Of a DNA stretch of 64,000 nucleotides, positions 19,877-28,961 are shown one piece after another. This DNA comes from Mumia xiangluensis (GTDB lineage: Bacteria; Actinomycetota; Actinomycetes; Propionibacteriales; Nocardioidaceae): the NCBI RefSeq assembly GCF_010994095.1, contig NZ_WJYO01000001.1, forward strand, positions 62,001-126,000, read 5' to 3'. Position numbers and translations under genes: made by a program. Under the pieces are notes generated by a model that saw only the letters and a program-made list of their open reading frames with translations, was not told the DNA's origin and made no database searches. Position 1 is the first letter of the stretch; each line of letters opens with the position of its first letter.

Positions 19877-19912
19877 GAAGGCCGCCGATCCCCACCGGGG
19901 TCGGCGGCCTTC
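19877..19912 (+). terminator. Rho-independent-like hairpin downstream of ppa
   Basis: The 12-base arms GAAGGCCGCCGA (19877-19888) and TCGGCGGCCTTC (19901-19912) are perfectly complementary, and the CCCC/GGGG bases inside extend the stem to a tight loop. No long U-tract follows, as is usual in high-GC actinobacteria. Confidence 0.8.
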
Positions 19913-20004
19913 GTCGTACGCGGACTGTCTGCGCGAGGTGGCACACTCGTGCGTGCTGCGACGAGCCCAGGTCCGCCGCAGGGAGGTCGACGCTGGAGGC
20001 ACGC

Positions 20005-20892
20005 ATGGACTCACCGGACGCAGGCCGCGACGCGGATCGCAGGGAGCGAGCTCGCCGCTTCGCGACCCTCCACCAGCAGGGCTGCTTCCTCCTGCCCAAC
20101 GCCTGGGACGCCGGGAGCGCCCGGATGCTGGAGTCGGCCGGGTTCCCGGCGATCGCCACCACCAGCGCCGGCATCGCCTTCTCCTACGGTCGTCCCGACC
20201 ACGGCTTCCACACGGAGCACCCGGACGGCGGTCGGCTCGATCGCACCCGGCTGCTCGCCCGCACGCAGGAGATCGCCCAGGCGGTGGACGTGCCAGTCAG
20301 TGCCGATCTCGAGGACGGCTACGGCGCGGCGCCGGAGGTCGTGGCCGAGACCGTCGGCCTCGCACTGGCCGCCGGCGCCGCCGGTGGCAACATCGAGGAC
20401 TTCACCGGCAGGCGCGACGCTCCCCTGTACGCCCGGGAGCTGTCGGTCGACCGGATCCGAGCGGCGCGAGCGGCGGTCGATGCGTCGGGCGAGCCGTTCG
20501 TCCTCGTCGGACGGACCGACGCCCTGATCACGGGCGGGTCGATCGCCGAGGCGATCGACCGTGCCAACGCCTACCTGGCGGCCGGCGCCGACTGCGCGTT
20601 CGTCCCGGGCGCCGCCGACGAGGCGACGATCACGACGCTGGTGGCCGAGCTCGACGGCCCGCTCAACGTCGTCATGGGACTGACCGGCGGGGCGCTGTCG
20701 CTTGCCGACCTGGCAGCTCTGGGAGTTCGCCGGGTCACCGTCGGCGGCAGCATCGCCCGCACGGTGTACGCCCAGCTCCGCCGCGCGGCCACCGAGCTGC
20801 ACGATCTCGGCACCTTCTCGTACGCCGACGCCCAGCTCTCGCACGACGACCTCAACGCCCTCTTCGGAGAGGGCCCGGCGCAGGGCGGGTGA
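20005..20892 (+). CDS. Isocitrate lyase/phosphoenolpyruvate mutase family protein
   Basis: 295 residues of the PEP mutase/isocitrate lyase TIM-barrel superfamily. Landmarks are LPNAWDAGSARMLESAGFPAIATTSAG, the Mg-binding SADLEDGYG loop, GGNIEDFTGR and VGRTDALI. The catalytic Cys region of isocitrate lyases (KKCGH) is absent, so it is more likely a C-C or P-C lyase/mutase of the 2-methylisocitrate lyase-like or carboxyphosphonoenolpyruvate mutase-like group. No phosphonate genes are nearby. The ATG at 20005 is used; the conserved region starts about 20 residues in. Stand-alone gene after the ppa terminator, convergent with the NlpC/P60 gene. Confidence 0.82.
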   Translation: MDSPDAGRDADRRERARRFATLHQQGCFLLPNAWDAGSARMLESAGFPAIATTSAGIAFSYGRPDHGFHTEHPDGGRLDRTRLLARTQEIAQAVDVPVSADLEDGYGAAPEVVAETVGLALAAGAAGGNIEDFTGRRDAPLYARELSVDRIRAARAAVDASGEPFVLVGRTDALITGGSIAEAIDRANAYLAAGADCAFVPGAADEATITTLVAELDGPLNVVMGLTGGALSLADLAALGVRRVTVGGSIARTVYAQLRRAATELHDLGTFSYADAQLSHDDLNALFGEGPAQGG

Positions 20893-20932
20893 CCCGCCCT
20901 CTCGAGGATCGGTGCCGTCGGAGCCGAGGGCC

Positions 20933-22219
20933 TCAGCGGATGCGTGCGGCGAGGTCGGGTGTGGTCGACGCGTAGACCGACACGACCTGGACGTTCTTGC
21001 CGGGTCGCGGCGCCTCGATCATCCAGCCGTCGCCGAGGTAGAGCGCGACGTGGTAGATCGAGCTCGGACCACCGCGGCTCCAGAACAGCAGGTCGCCGCG
21101 CTTCGCGTCGGCAAGCGAGATCGGCACCGACGACGCGTACTGGGCGCCGCTGAAGTGCGGCAGCGCCTTGCCGGCGGCTCCCCACGCGCGCATCGTGAGC
21201 CCGGAGCAGTCCCACACGTCCGGGCCGGCGCCCGCCCACACGTACGGCTCGCCGACCTGCTCCATCGCGAACCGGATCGCTGCCTCGACACCCTTCACAC
21301 GCTTCGGCGGGTTGGGGTCGACCGGCGTCGGCGACGGCGACGGCGCGGGTGCCGGACCGGGTGCCGGGGACGGGGCGGGCGTGGGCGTGGGCGCGATCTG
21401 GGACAGGTCCTCGGGCGGCCGGTTCGCCGACTCCTGGGCTGCCTGCGCCAGCTTCTCGAGGGCCCGCTGCCGCTTACGAGCGATCGTGACCGAGATGCCC
21501 TCGGCGTGGGCCAGCTCGCGGATGAGCTGGTCGCGGTCGCGCTGGAGGGAGGCGCGTGCAGCAGCGGCAGCGGCGACCGCCGTCTCCGCCTCCTGCTTCG
21601 CGGCCTTCGCCGACGCTGTCGCCTTCTCCTGCTTCGCGACGGCCACCTCGGCGGCGCGCTGGAGGGACGCAGCGACGGCCCGCTTGGACTCGTAGCGCGC
21701 GAGCGCGGCCCGGCTGGCGTCGCCGACCGCGTCGTACGCGGCGATGTCGTTGAGGATCGAGGTCGGGCCGTCCTCGTAGAAGAAGCTGCGGAGGCGGTGG
21801 TAGGGGTCACGGACTGCGACCCCGCCGAGCGTCAGCCGCTCGACCAGGCGGCGCTCGGCCTCGGCGGCGGTGGCCGCGCCCTCGGCGTCGGCCTTGGCTG
21901 CGGCGACGGCCTTCTCGGCCTGCGCGAGCGCGTACTCGGCGCCGTTGTACTTCTCCGACGCCGCGGCAGCCTGTGCGGCGAGGGTGTCGACGCGCGCGGT
22001 GGCGGCCGTGATGCGGGCACGGATGGAGACGACGTCGTCGGCCTTCGCCGCGGCGTTCGTCTGAGCCTGTGCGACGTCCTCGGCGCTCGGGATGTCGTCC
22101 GTCGGTGCGGGGTCGGCGTAGGCGGCGCCGACGCCGGTGAACGTCAGCGTGCCCGCAGCGAGCAGGGGCACGAGGGCGCGCCGCAGAGCACCTGCCTCAC
22201 CGTGCCGCCCGAGCCTCAC
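20933..22219 (-). CDS. Secreted NlpC/P60 peptidoglycan endopeptidase with coiled-coil N-terminus
   Basis: 428 residues: signal peptide (about 1-36, ending AAYADPAPT), long Ala/Glu/Lys-rich coiled coil (about 50-265), Pro-rich linker of PTPAPSPAPGPAPAP type (about 276-302), and a C-terminal NlpC/P60 domain (about 308-428). The catalytic Cys is in WDCSGLTMRAWG (near residue 338) and the His in YHVALYLGDGWMIEAP. This is the RipA/RipC-like architecture for cleaving D-Glu-mDAP stem-peptide bonds during division, with the coiled coil regulating access. It follows pgm on the same strand but is separated from it by a hairpin. Confidence 0.9.
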   Translation of the reverse strand: MRLGRHGEAGALRRALVPLLAAGTLTFTGVGAAYADPAPTDDIPSAEDVAQAQTNAAAKADDVVSIRARITAATARVDTLAAQAAAASEKYNGAEYALAQAEKAVAAAKADAEGAATAAEAERRLVERLTLGGVAVRDPYHRLRSFFYEDGPTSILNDIAAYDAVGDASRAALARYESKRAVAASLQRAAEVAVAKQEKATASAKAAKQEAETAVAAAAAARASLQRDRDQLIRELAHAEGISVTIARKRQRALEKLAQAAQESANRPPEDLSQIAPTPTPAPSPAPGPAPAPSPSPTPVDPNPPKRVKGVEAAIRFAMEQVGEPYVWAGAGPDVWDCSGLTMRAWGAAGKALPHFSGAQYASSVPISLADAKRGDLLFWSRGGPSSIYHVALYLGDGWMIEAPRPGKNVQVVSVYASTTPDLAARIR

Positions 22220-22240
22220 GTCGTGCCCCCTCGCTCATCG

Positions 22241-22265
22241 CGCCAGGCAGGAGGTGCGCCTGGCG
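22241..22265 (-). terminator. Hairpin between pgm and the NlpC/P60 gene
   Basis: CGCCAGG (22241-22247) pairs with CCTGGCG (22259-22265), with an A/T-rich tract (ATTTTGA) on one flank. It lies just after the leftward pgm stop. The T-run is on the plus-strand side, so it is a better terminator for rightward than for leftward transcription. Confidence 0.4.
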
Positions 22266-22274
22266 ATTTTGACT

Positions 22275-23903
22275 CTACGTCAGCGCCTCGGTCACCACAG
22301 CCCGTGCTGCAGATTGGACCTCGGCCAGATGGTCCGGTCCCTTGAAGGACTCAGCGTATATCTTATAGACGTCTTCTGTCCCTGACGGTCGAGCAGCGAA
22401 CCACGCATTCTCCGTCTCGACCTTGATCCCACCGATCGCGGCGTCATTGCCCGGCGCGTGCGAGAGGACGCGGGTGATCGGGTCGCCCGCCAGCTCGGTC
22501 GCCTTGATCGCCGTGGGCGCGAGCGCACCGAGACGCTTCTTCTCCTCCCGGGTGGCTGGGGAGTCGACGCGTGCGTAGGCGGGATCACCGTGACGCGCGG
22601 TCAGCCCGGCGTAGTGCTGGCTCGCGCTCCGGCCCGTCACGGCCGCGATCTCCGCCGCGAGCAGCGCGAGCACGAGACCGTCCTTGTCGGTCGTCCACAC
22701 CGTGCCGTCCTTGCGGAGGAACGACGCACCGGCACTCTCCTCGCCGCCGAAGACCGCCGACCCGGAGAGCAACGGGTCGACGAACCACTTGAATCCCACC
22801 GGCACCTCGTACAGCGCGCGTCCCGCGTCCGCCACGACGCGGTCGATCATGCTCGACGACACCACGGTCTTGCCGACCCCGGCGGCGGCATCCCAGGAGC
22901 GATGCTCGGCCAGGTAGCCGATGGCGACCGCGAGGAAGTGGTTCGGGTTCATCAGGCCGGCGTCCGGGGTGACGATCCCGTGCCGGTCGGCGTCGGCGTC
23001 GTTGCCGGTCGCCACGTCGAAGCGCTCACGCTGCGCGACCAGCGACGCCATCGCGTACGGCGAGGAGCAGTCCATGCGGATCTTGCCGTCGTGGTCGAGC
23101 GTCATGAAGCCCCACTGCGGGTCGACGGTCGTGTTGACGACGGTCAGCTCGAGGCCGTACTCCTCGCCGATCCGGCCCCAGTACGCGACCGAGGCGCCGC
23201 CGAGCGGGTCCGCGCCGATGCGGATGCCGGCGCCGGCGATCGCCTCCAGGTCGAGGATCGACCCGAGGTCGTTGACGTAGTGCGTGAGGAAGTCGTAGCT
23301 CTGGACCCGGTCGCGGGTCTCGTCCGTCGTCGCCCGCTTCACGCCGCGCAGCCCGTCGCGCAGCAGCGCGTTCGCGCGGTCCTGGATCCAGCCGGTGATG
23401 TCGGACCCGGCCGGTCCGCCGTGAGGCGGGTTGTACTTGAAACCGCCGTCGCGGGGAGGGTTGTGCGAGGGCGTCACGACGATGCCGTCGACCTGCCCGT
23501 GCGCACCGAGGCCGTTGAGCCGCAGGATCGCGTGCGAGACCGCCGGTGTCGGCGTGAACCCGTCCTCGGCGTCGACCAGCGTGACGACGTCGTTGCCGAT
23601 CAGCACCTCGAGCGCGGAGTGCCACGCGGGGAGCGAGAGCGCATGGGTGTCGCGGCCCATGAGGATCGGCCCGTCGATGCCTGCCTGGGTGCGGTACTCG
23701 ACGATCGCCTGCGTGGTCGCCAGGATGTGCGCCTCGTTGAACGCGCCGTCCAGGCTCGAGCCGCGGTGCCCGCTGGTGCCGAACGCCACCTGCTGCGCCG
23801 GGTCGTCAGGGTCGGGAGTGCGGTCGTAGTAGGCGGCGGCGAGGGCGTCCAGGTCGACGAGGTCCTGCGGCTGGGCCGGCGTACCGGCGCGTGGATCCAC
23901 CAT
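22275..23903 (-). CDS. pgm: Phosphoglucomutase (alpha-D-glucose-phosphate specific)
   Basis: 542 residues. The active-site serine loop [12 protein letters not shown] (about residue 147), the metal loop [10 protein letters not shown], the sugar-binding [10 protein letters not shown] and the C-terminal phosphate-binding [14 protein letters not shown] are all present. It interconverts glucose 1-phosphate and glucose 6-phosphate for glycogen, trehalose and cell-wall sugar nucleotides. Length and the opening [11 protein letters not shown] match the long bacterial Pgm rather than phosphomannomutases. The ATG at 23901-23903 is the natural start; the frame runs on upstream into the paralogue without family similarity. 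Confidence 0.94.
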   Translation of the reverse strand: MVDPRAGTPAQPQDLVDLDALAAAYYDRTPDPDDPAQQVAFGTSGHRGSSLDGAFNEAHILATTQAIVEYRTQAGIDGPILMGRDTHALSLPAWHSALEVLIGNDVVTLVDAEDGFTPTPAVSHAILRLNGLGAHGQVDGIVVTPSHNPPRDGGFKYNPPHGGPAGSDITGWIQDRANALLRDGLRGVKRATTDETRDRVQSYDFLTHYVNDLGSILDLEAIAGAGIRIGADPLGGASVAYWGRIGEEYGLELTVVNTTVDPQWGFMTLDHDGKIRMDCSSPYAMASLVAQRERFDVATGNDADADRHGIVTPDAGLMNPNHFLAVAIGYLAEHRSWDAAAGVGKTVVSSSMIDRVVADAGRALYEVPVGFKWFVDPLLSGSAVFGGEESAGASFLRKDGTVWTTDKDGLVLALLAAEIAAVTGRSASQHYAGLTARHGDPAYARVDSPATREEKKRLGALAPTAIKATELAGDPITRVLSHAPGNDAAIGGIKVETENAWFAARPSGTEDVYKIYAESFKGPDHLAEVQSAARAVVTEALT

Positions 23904-23913
23904 GCGCCCCAGC

Positions 23914-24723
23914 CTAGGGGTGTACGACCTCGGCGTCCGTTGCCTGCACGCGCCCGACCGGTACGAGGCGCGTGTCGTCGTTCCACGCGACGATCCAGCC
24001 GCCGGTGCGCGGGTGGCCGGCGAGGTGCAGGGTGTCGCCGATCCGCGGCGGCAGGTCCGATGCCACGCGAGCCTCCCACTGGTACGCCGCGCCTCCCACG
24101 GTCGCGGTGAGGAGGACGACGTTCGGGCTCCTCGGGCGCGCATAGTCGACCAGCACCGCGGTCGACAGCTCGCGACCACGCAGCAAGGACGGCAGCGCGA
24201 GCGGTGAGAAGCCGAGCGTGAGGCGTACGGCGGCGTACGCGACGGCGAGGAGGAACCCGAAGAACATCAGGGCTGCCGCGATCCGGAACAGCCAGTCGAC
24301 GATCCGCTGCCACAGGGCGTGGTCCGGCGGCGGGAGCTCATCGACGAGGAAGGCACGGTCCTGCCCGGGAAAGACGACGACCTCGATCTGATCGTCGATC
24401 TCGGGGTAGACGTCTCCCACTGGGAACTCCGGGTGCCACAGCGCCACGACGTGGCCGTCGCCCAGGCGGACGAACTCGTCCTCGGCGAGCGAGAACGTGA
24501 TCCCGGCGCCGTCGCTGCCGTGGTCTTCGATCCCGAGGTACGTCGCCGTCTCGTGCGGCTCGGTCGTCGCCAGCCGCTCCGCCCTCGCCTGCATCACGAC
24601 GCTGTGCACAGCGATGCCGGCGAAGACGATCACACCCGCTGCGACGACGGCGGCGACCAGGGTCGCGGCGACGACGCGGGCCCGCAGGCGGGTCAAAGCG
24701 CGAGTGGTGTCGGCGGCCGGCAC
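23914..24723 (-). CDS. Membrane protein of unknown function, paralogue 1 of tandem pair
   Basis: 269 residues, not a family I recognise. One transmembrane helix near residues 18-42, an extracytoplasmic region of about 100 residues with [18 protein letters not shown], a second hydrophobic segment at about 148-172 followed by [16 protein letters not shown], and a C-terminal domain (about 180-269) rich in beta strands. The 3' part (23921-24265 on the plus strand) is 98.5% identical in DNA to the 3' part of the next gene, while the N-terminal halves share only a loose pattern such as LATTEPH and AFLVDE/AFLVSE. It ends 10 bp before pgm. Confidence 0.7.
   Translation of the reverse strand: MPAADTTRALTRLRARVVAATLVAAVVAAGVIVFAGIAVHSVVMQARAERLATTEPHETATYLGIEDHGSDGAGITFSLAEDEFVRLGDGHVVALWHPEFPVGDVYPEIDDQIEVVVFPGQDRAFLVDELPPPDHALWQRIVDWLFRIAAALMFFGFLLAVAYAAVRLTLGFSPLALPSLLRGRELSTAVLVDYARPRSPNVVLLTATVGGAAYQWEARVASDLPPRIGDTLHLAGHPRTGGWIVAWNDDTRLVPVGRVQATDAEVVHP
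23921..24265 (-). repeat. 345-bp near-identical block, copy 1 (homogenised 3' half of paralogue)
   Basis: Aligns without gaps to 24854-25198 at an offset of 933 bp with 5 substitutions in 345 positions. Identity stops abruptly at both ends, which is the signature of gene conversion or a partial recent duplication. Confidence 0.95.
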
Positions 24724-24846
24724 ACGGGGCTCCTCGAGAAGCTTCAGGGAGCCTGATCGTAGACGTCCGGCGCCTCCGCTGTCCTCGGAATCGCCCAGCC
24801 TTGGGGCGGGCCCCGAGCACCGGTCGACGCGGGACGAGTCGCCGGA

Positions 24847-25614
24847 TCAGTGGTGTACGAGCTCGGCGTCCGTTGCCTGCACGCGCCCGACCGGTACGAG
24901 GCGGGTGTCGTCGTTCCACGCGACGATCCAGCCGCCGGTGCGCGGGTGGCCGGCGAGGTGCAGGGTGTCGCCGATCCGCGGCGGCAGCTCCGATGCCACG
25001 CGAGCCTCCCACTGGTACGCCGCGCCTCCCACGGTCGCGGTGAGGAGGACGACGTTCGGGCTCCTCGGGCGCGCATAGTCGACCAGCACCGCGGTCGACA
25101 GCTCGCGACCACGCAGCAAGGACGGCAGCGCGAGCGGTGAGAAGCCGAGCGTGAGGCGTACGGCGGCGTAGGCGACGGCGAGGAGGAAGCCGAAGAACCG
25201 CCCGCCGTCGACCGTGATCAACAGCACCCACTCGGCGGCGCGGGGCAAGAACGAGCTGCCGGCGGCCGGAACCTCCGACACCAGGAACGCACGCTCCTCG
25301 TGGGCGAAGCGGACGACCCAGACCTTGTCGCCGTCGGCCACCGACGCCTCGTACCCGCTCATCTCGGTTCGCCAGAGGGGGACGACCTCGCCGTCCTCGA
25401 AGACGACCGCGTCGTCCTCCACGTAGTGCGCGACCACGTGCGGCTCGGTGGTGGCGAGCACCTCCGCCCGCACCTGCGTCCACACGCTGTGGTGGACCGC
25501 GACGGCACCGAGCGCGCAGACAGCCACGCCGACGACGGCCGCCACCACCACCCCCGCGGCCACCCTGACCCGCAGGCGGGTGGGCAGCCGCGAGGCGGCG
25601 GGGGCGTACGACAT
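24847..25614 (-). CDS. Membrane protein of unknown function, paralogue 2 of tandem pair
   Basis: 255 residues with the same plan as its downstream neighbour: N-terminal helix (about 18-42), an outside region containing LATTEPHVVAHYVEDD and ALWRTEM-like PLWRTEMSG, a second hydrophobic stretch (about 128-165) and a C-terminal domain that is almost identical in the two proteins. The shared C-terminus ends in [10 protein letters not shown]. It starts 12 bp after the ngcG stop on the same strand, so it may be read through from the amino-sugar operon, though a functional link is not evident. Confidence 0.7.
   Translation of the reverse strand: MSYAPAASRLPTRLRVRVAAGVVVAAVVGVAVCALGAVAVHHSVWTQVRAEVLATTEPHVVAHYVEDDAVVFEDGEVVPLWRTEMSGYEASVADGDKVWVVRFAHEERAFLVSEVPAAGSSFLPRAAEWVLLITVDGGRFFGFLLAVAYAAVRLTLGFSPLALPSLLRGRELSTAVLVDYARPRSPNVVLLTATVGGAAYQWEARVASELPPRIGDTLHLAGHPRTGGWIVAWNDDTRLVPVGRVQATDAELVHH
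24854..25198 (-). repeat. 345-bp near-identical block, copy 2
   Basis: Partner of 23921-24265. The substitutions are single bases (for example GACC/GAGC near the start and TACGC/TAGGC near the end), with no indels. Confidence 0.95.
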
Positions 25615-25626
25615 GGGCGGAGGCTA

Positions 25627-26529
25627 CTACTTGCCCGCGCCCTGCGAGACCGATCCCTGGAGCTGACGCTGGAAGATGATGTAGACGACGAGCACCGGGA
25701 CGATCGTGATCACGACCGCTGCGAACAGCCGGCCGTAGTCGGTGTTGTAGCCGGCCCTCGACGCGAACGCCGCCATCCCCTGCGACAGCACGTAGTTCTC
25801 GCGCTTGGTGTTGAGGGCGACCGGGAGCAGGAACTGGTTCCACAGGCCGAGGAAGTTGAAGATCGCCACCGACGCGATGCCCGGCTTCGCCATCGGGAGC
25901 ATGACCTGGAAGAACTTCCGCCATTCGCCCGCACCGTCGATCTCCGCCGCCTCCGAGACGTCCTGCGGCAGCACCTTGAAGAACGGGTACAGGAAGAAGA
26001 CGGTGAACGGGAGCGCGAACGCCACGTACGTGATGATCAGACCCGGCAGCGTGTTGAGGATCCCGAAGCCCTTCAGCACGAAGAACAGCGGGACGATCGC
26101 CAGGAAGATCGGGAACGTGAGCCCGACGAGCATCATGTAGTAGATGAGGCGGTTGCCCGGGAACGCGAAGCGCGCCAGGACGTACGCGCACATCGACCCC
26201 AGCAGCATGACCAGGACCAGCGCCGTCCCCACCACGACAATCGTGTTGACGAAGTAGCGGCCGATGCCCTCCGACGTCCACGCCGAGACGTAGTTGTCGA
26301 AGCTCCAGTGGGCGGGCAGCGTGAACGGCGAGGAGAAGATCTCGCTGCTGGTCTTGAAGGACGACAGCAGCGTCCACAGCAGCGGGACGATGACGAGCGC
26401 CGCCCAGATGCCGAGGATGACGTGGGCGACCGTGGCGACGCTCCGGTCGCCCGTCCGCTTCTGCTTCCGGCCCGTCGGTGGTGGGTCCTGCGTGGCCGCC
26501 GGCTGCGACGTGTCGGTGCCCGCGGTCAT
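25627..26529 (-). CDS. ngcG: N-acetylglucosamine/chitobiose-type ABC transporter permease 2
   Basis: 300 residues, MalG/CUT1 family: six transmembrane helices after a polar N-terminus of about 30 residues, and the EAA loop EAAEIDGAGEWRKFFQVMLP near residue 195. It overlaps the upstream permease by ATGA (26526-26529), fixing the start (MTAGTDTSQP). Assigned to the Ngc system because the adjacent binding protein strongly resembles NgcE. A dedicated ATPase is not encoded here, which is normal for Ngc-type systems that borrow the shared MsiK ATPase. Confidence 0.8.
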   Translation of the reverse strand: MTAGTDTSQPAATQDPPPTGRKQKRTGDRSVATVAHVILGIWAALVIVPLLWTLLSSFKTSSEIFSSPFTLPAHWSFDNYVSAWTSEGIGRYFVNTIVVVGTALVLVMLLGSMCAYVLARFAFPGNRLIYYMMLVGLTFPIFLAIVPLFFVLKGFGILNTLPGLIITYVAFALPFTVFFLYPFFKVLPQDVSEAAEIDGAGEWRKFFQVMLPMAKPGIASVAIFNFLGLWNQFLLPVALNTKRENYVLSQGMAAFASRAGYNTDYGRLFAAVVITIVPVLVVYIIFQRQLQGSVSQGAGK

Positions 26530-27518
26530 CGGCGCACCCCTTCCTGTCGACCGCCCAGCAGGCGGTTCACCGTGAAGACGATCGCAGCGAAGACGAGCGT
26601 CGCGACCGCCATGACCACGCCCATCGCGCTCGCGAGCCCGAACTGGCCCTTCTCGAACGCGGTGATGAGCAGACGTTGCGGCATCACCAGCGTCGAGTTC
26701 TCGGGACCGCCGCCCGGGTTGAGCGCCGCCATGTACACGAACGCGTCGAGCGCGAGGATGCCCAGATAGATGTACGCCGTCTGGACGTTGTCGCGGATCA
26801 GCGGCAACGTCACGGAGAACGCCGTACGGAGCCGGCCCGCGCCGTCGATCCTCGCCGCGTCGTACAGCTCGCCGGGCACGCTCTTGATCGCCGCGACGAA
26901 CAGCACCATGTAGAAGCCGACGAAGCCCCAGATGATCACGAACATCGAGGCCGGCATCGCCGTCCTGGTGTCGCCGAGCCACGGGTACGACTCGAAACCG
27001 TCCAACCCGATCCCGGTCAGCACACCGTTGAGCAGGCCGTTCGACGGGTCGAACATCTGCAGCCAGATCAGGCCGATGACGATCGCCGGGATCGTGTACG
27101 GGAAGAAGGAGATCACGCGGTAGAAGCTCGATCCCTTCAGGCCGCGGGTCGCCCCGTGCGCCGAGCCGCCGACCGTGATCATCGTGGCCAGCGCGAACGC
27201 CAGCACGACGGTCACGAACGGCACGACGATCGCCAAGAAGATGTTGTTGCGCAACGACGTCATGAAGATGTCGTCATCGAGCAGCTTCTGGTAGTTCTCC
27301 AGGCCGACGAAGTTCATGTCGGGCGTGAACCCCGACCAGTCGGTCAACGAGTACCAGAAGGCCTGCACGAAGGGCCACACCACGAACACCGAGAAGAGCG
27401 CCAGAGGCAGCACGAGGAACACCAGCACGAAGCTGATGCGGTCGAACGTCCACGGCTGCCGCGCCTTCTTGCGCGGCTTCTCGGTGTCCGCGGTGGGGAC
27501 CAGAGGGGACTCGATCAC
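26526..27518 (-). CDS. ngcF: N-acetylglucosamine/chitobiose-type ABC transporter permease 1
   Basis: 330 residues, MalF/CUT1-type permease. A basic N-terminus (EKPRKKARQPW) precedes about seven hydrophobic helices; the EAA-loop equivalent is DAARIDGAGRLRTAFSVTLP. The GTG start at 27516-27518 overlaps the ngcE stop (GTGA) and its own stop overlaps ngcG, so the three transport genes are translationally coupled. It should form the heterodimeric pore with NgcG. Confidence 0.82.
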   Translation of the reverse strand: MIESPLVPTADTEKPRKKARQPWTFDRISFVLVFLVLPLALFSVFVVWPFVQAFWYSLTDWSGFTPDMNFVGLENYQKLLDDDIFMTSLRNNIFLAIVVPFVTVVLAFALATMITVGGSAHGATRGLKGSSFYRVISFFPYTIPAIVIGLIWLQMFDPSNGLLNGVLTGIGLDGFESYPWLGDTRTAMPASMFVIIWGFVGFYMVLFVAAIKSVPGELYDAARIDGAGRLRTAFSVTLPLIRDNVQTAYIYLGILALDAFVYMAALNPGGGPENSTLVMPQRLLITAFEKGQFGLASAMGVVMAVATLVFAAIVFTVNRLLGGRQEGVRR

Positions 27519-28933
27519 GTGACGGGGATCTTCTTGATCGAGTCGTCCTCACGGATCTTGTCCGTGATGTCCTGCAGTCGCGACGTCAGCTCCTTCACGC
27601 TCGACTTGCCGGCGAGGAAGCTGTTCCAGACGACCAGCTGGTCGACGTTGGTGCCGTAGAGGTCGACGAACGACCACGTGAAGACGTCGGATCCTGCCGC
27701 GGTGAGCATCTCGCTCTGCGACACGAGCGCCGTCGACCCGAAGCCGTCGGCAGGGACGGTGTCCTTGACGATCGTCGGAGCCAGCTTGGTCTTGGCGAAG
27801 TTGGTCGCCGCCTCCTTCGAGAGCATGGTCCGCAGCAGCTCCTTGCCGCCGGGCACGTTCTTGCCCTGCGACGGGATCATGAACGGCTCGCCCGCGGCGC
27901 TGTGCAGCGCGGTGTACGGGAGCGCCGAGTCGGCCGTGACCGTCATCTCCGGGAAGCCCTTCATGTCGAACCCGGCCTTGGTCTGGTCCTTCATCTCGTT
28001 CTCGATCCAGGACCCGGACGGGTAGAGCAGCGCGTCCTGGTTGTTGCTCCACTGCGCCTGGGCCGCGGTGAACTGGGTGCCGGCGCCGCCGGGCTTGACG
28101 TAGCCGGCGTCGATGATCTTGCCCAGCCCTTCGAACACAGCCTGGACGTCCGGGTTCGACCAGCAGTTCGCCTCGAGGTTCTCGAGGGCCAGCCGGACCT
28201 CGTCGCCGCCCTGCTTGATCGCCGAGCCGATGGCCAGCGTCTGGTAGTAGGTCGCGGCCTCCTTGCCCCACAGGAAGAGGTACTTGCCTGCGGCCTTGGC
28301 CTTGGCGCCGAGGTCGAGCGCCTCGTCCCAGGTCTTCGGAGGCGTCCAACCGTTCTCCTCGAACAGGCTCGAGGAGTACCACACCGCGTAGACCGTCATC
28401 ACGTAGTTCAGGGCCGCCAGCTTGCCGTCGAACGTGCCCGGCGCCTCCACGCCTCCGAAGAGGGTGTCGCGGATCTTCGTGCCCTCCAGGTTGTTGGCGT
28501 CCAGGACGTCGGAGAGGTCCTCGACCTGATCCAGGATCGTGCTGAATCCGATCGAGTTCTCGCCGGAGTTGTCGATGAGGTCCGGCGGGTCCCCTGCGAC
28601 GAAGCGCGGCTGCAGCTCCTGCGAGATCTCGGTCGTGGGCGACACCTTGACCGTCGAGCCCTCGTGGTTCTTCTGCATGATCGTCGCCGCGAACGACACG
28701 TAGTCGGTGCCGTAGCCGCCGTCGAAGATCACCGCGTCGGTGGTCGAGTCCGCCGCCATGCCGAACGGGTTGTTGGCGCTCTTCTCGCCGCCCTTCGACG
28801 AGCTGTTGTCGTCGTCGTCGCTGCTGCTCCCCGCGCACGCGGCGAGGGCGCTGCTCAGCGGGACGATCGCGGCAGCCGCCAGGGCGCCTCGGAGCAGTGT
28901 TCGGCGGTCGATCGTCTTCTTGTCGATACTCAT
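27515..28933 (-). CDS. ngcE: NgcE-like N-acetylglucosamine/N,N'-diacetylchitobiose-binding lipoprotein
   Basis: 472 residues. The N-terminus has a twin-arginine-like RRTLLRG before a hydrophobic core and lipobox (ALAACAGS), so it is probably a Tat-exported lipoprotein, as is common for actinobacterial sugar-binding proteins; an Asp/Ser-rich linker follows. The mature part has the NgcE hallmarks NPFGMAADS, VIFDGGYGTDYV, LQPRFVAGDPPDLIDNSG, VWYSSSLFEENGW and GEPFMIPSQGKNVPGG. NgcE binds GlcNAc and chitobiose in Streptomyces. An RBS (GGAAGG) precedes the ATG. Neighbouring SIS, RpiR and GlcNAc-kinase genes support an amino-sugar role. Substrate is inferred from family and context. Confidence 0.85.
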   Translation of the reverse strand: MSIDKKTIDRRTLLRGALAAAAIVPLSSALAACAGSSSDDDDNSSSKGGEKSANNPFGMAADSTTDAVIFDGGYGTDYVSFAATIMQKNHEGSTVKVSPTTEISQELQPRFVAGDPPDLIDNSGENSIGFSTILDQVEDLSDVLDANNLEGTKIRDTLFGGVEAPGTFDGKLAALNYVMTVYAVWYSSSLFEENGWTPPKTWDEALDLGAKAKAAGKYLFLWGKEAATYYQTLAIGSAIKQGGDEVRLALENLEANCWSNPDVQAVFEGLGKIIDAGYVKPGGAGTQFTAAQAQWSNNQDALLYPSGSWIENEMKDQTKAGFDMKGFPEMTVTADSALPYTALHSAAGEPFMIPSQGKNVPGGKELLRTMLSKEAATNFAKTKLAPTIVKDTVPADGFGSTALVSQSEMLTAAGSDVFTWSFVDLYGTNVDQLVVWNSFLAGKSSVKELTSRLQDITDKIREDDSIKKIPVT

Positions 28934-28961
28934 CTGGAATGCCTTCCGGTTGTGGTGGGTC

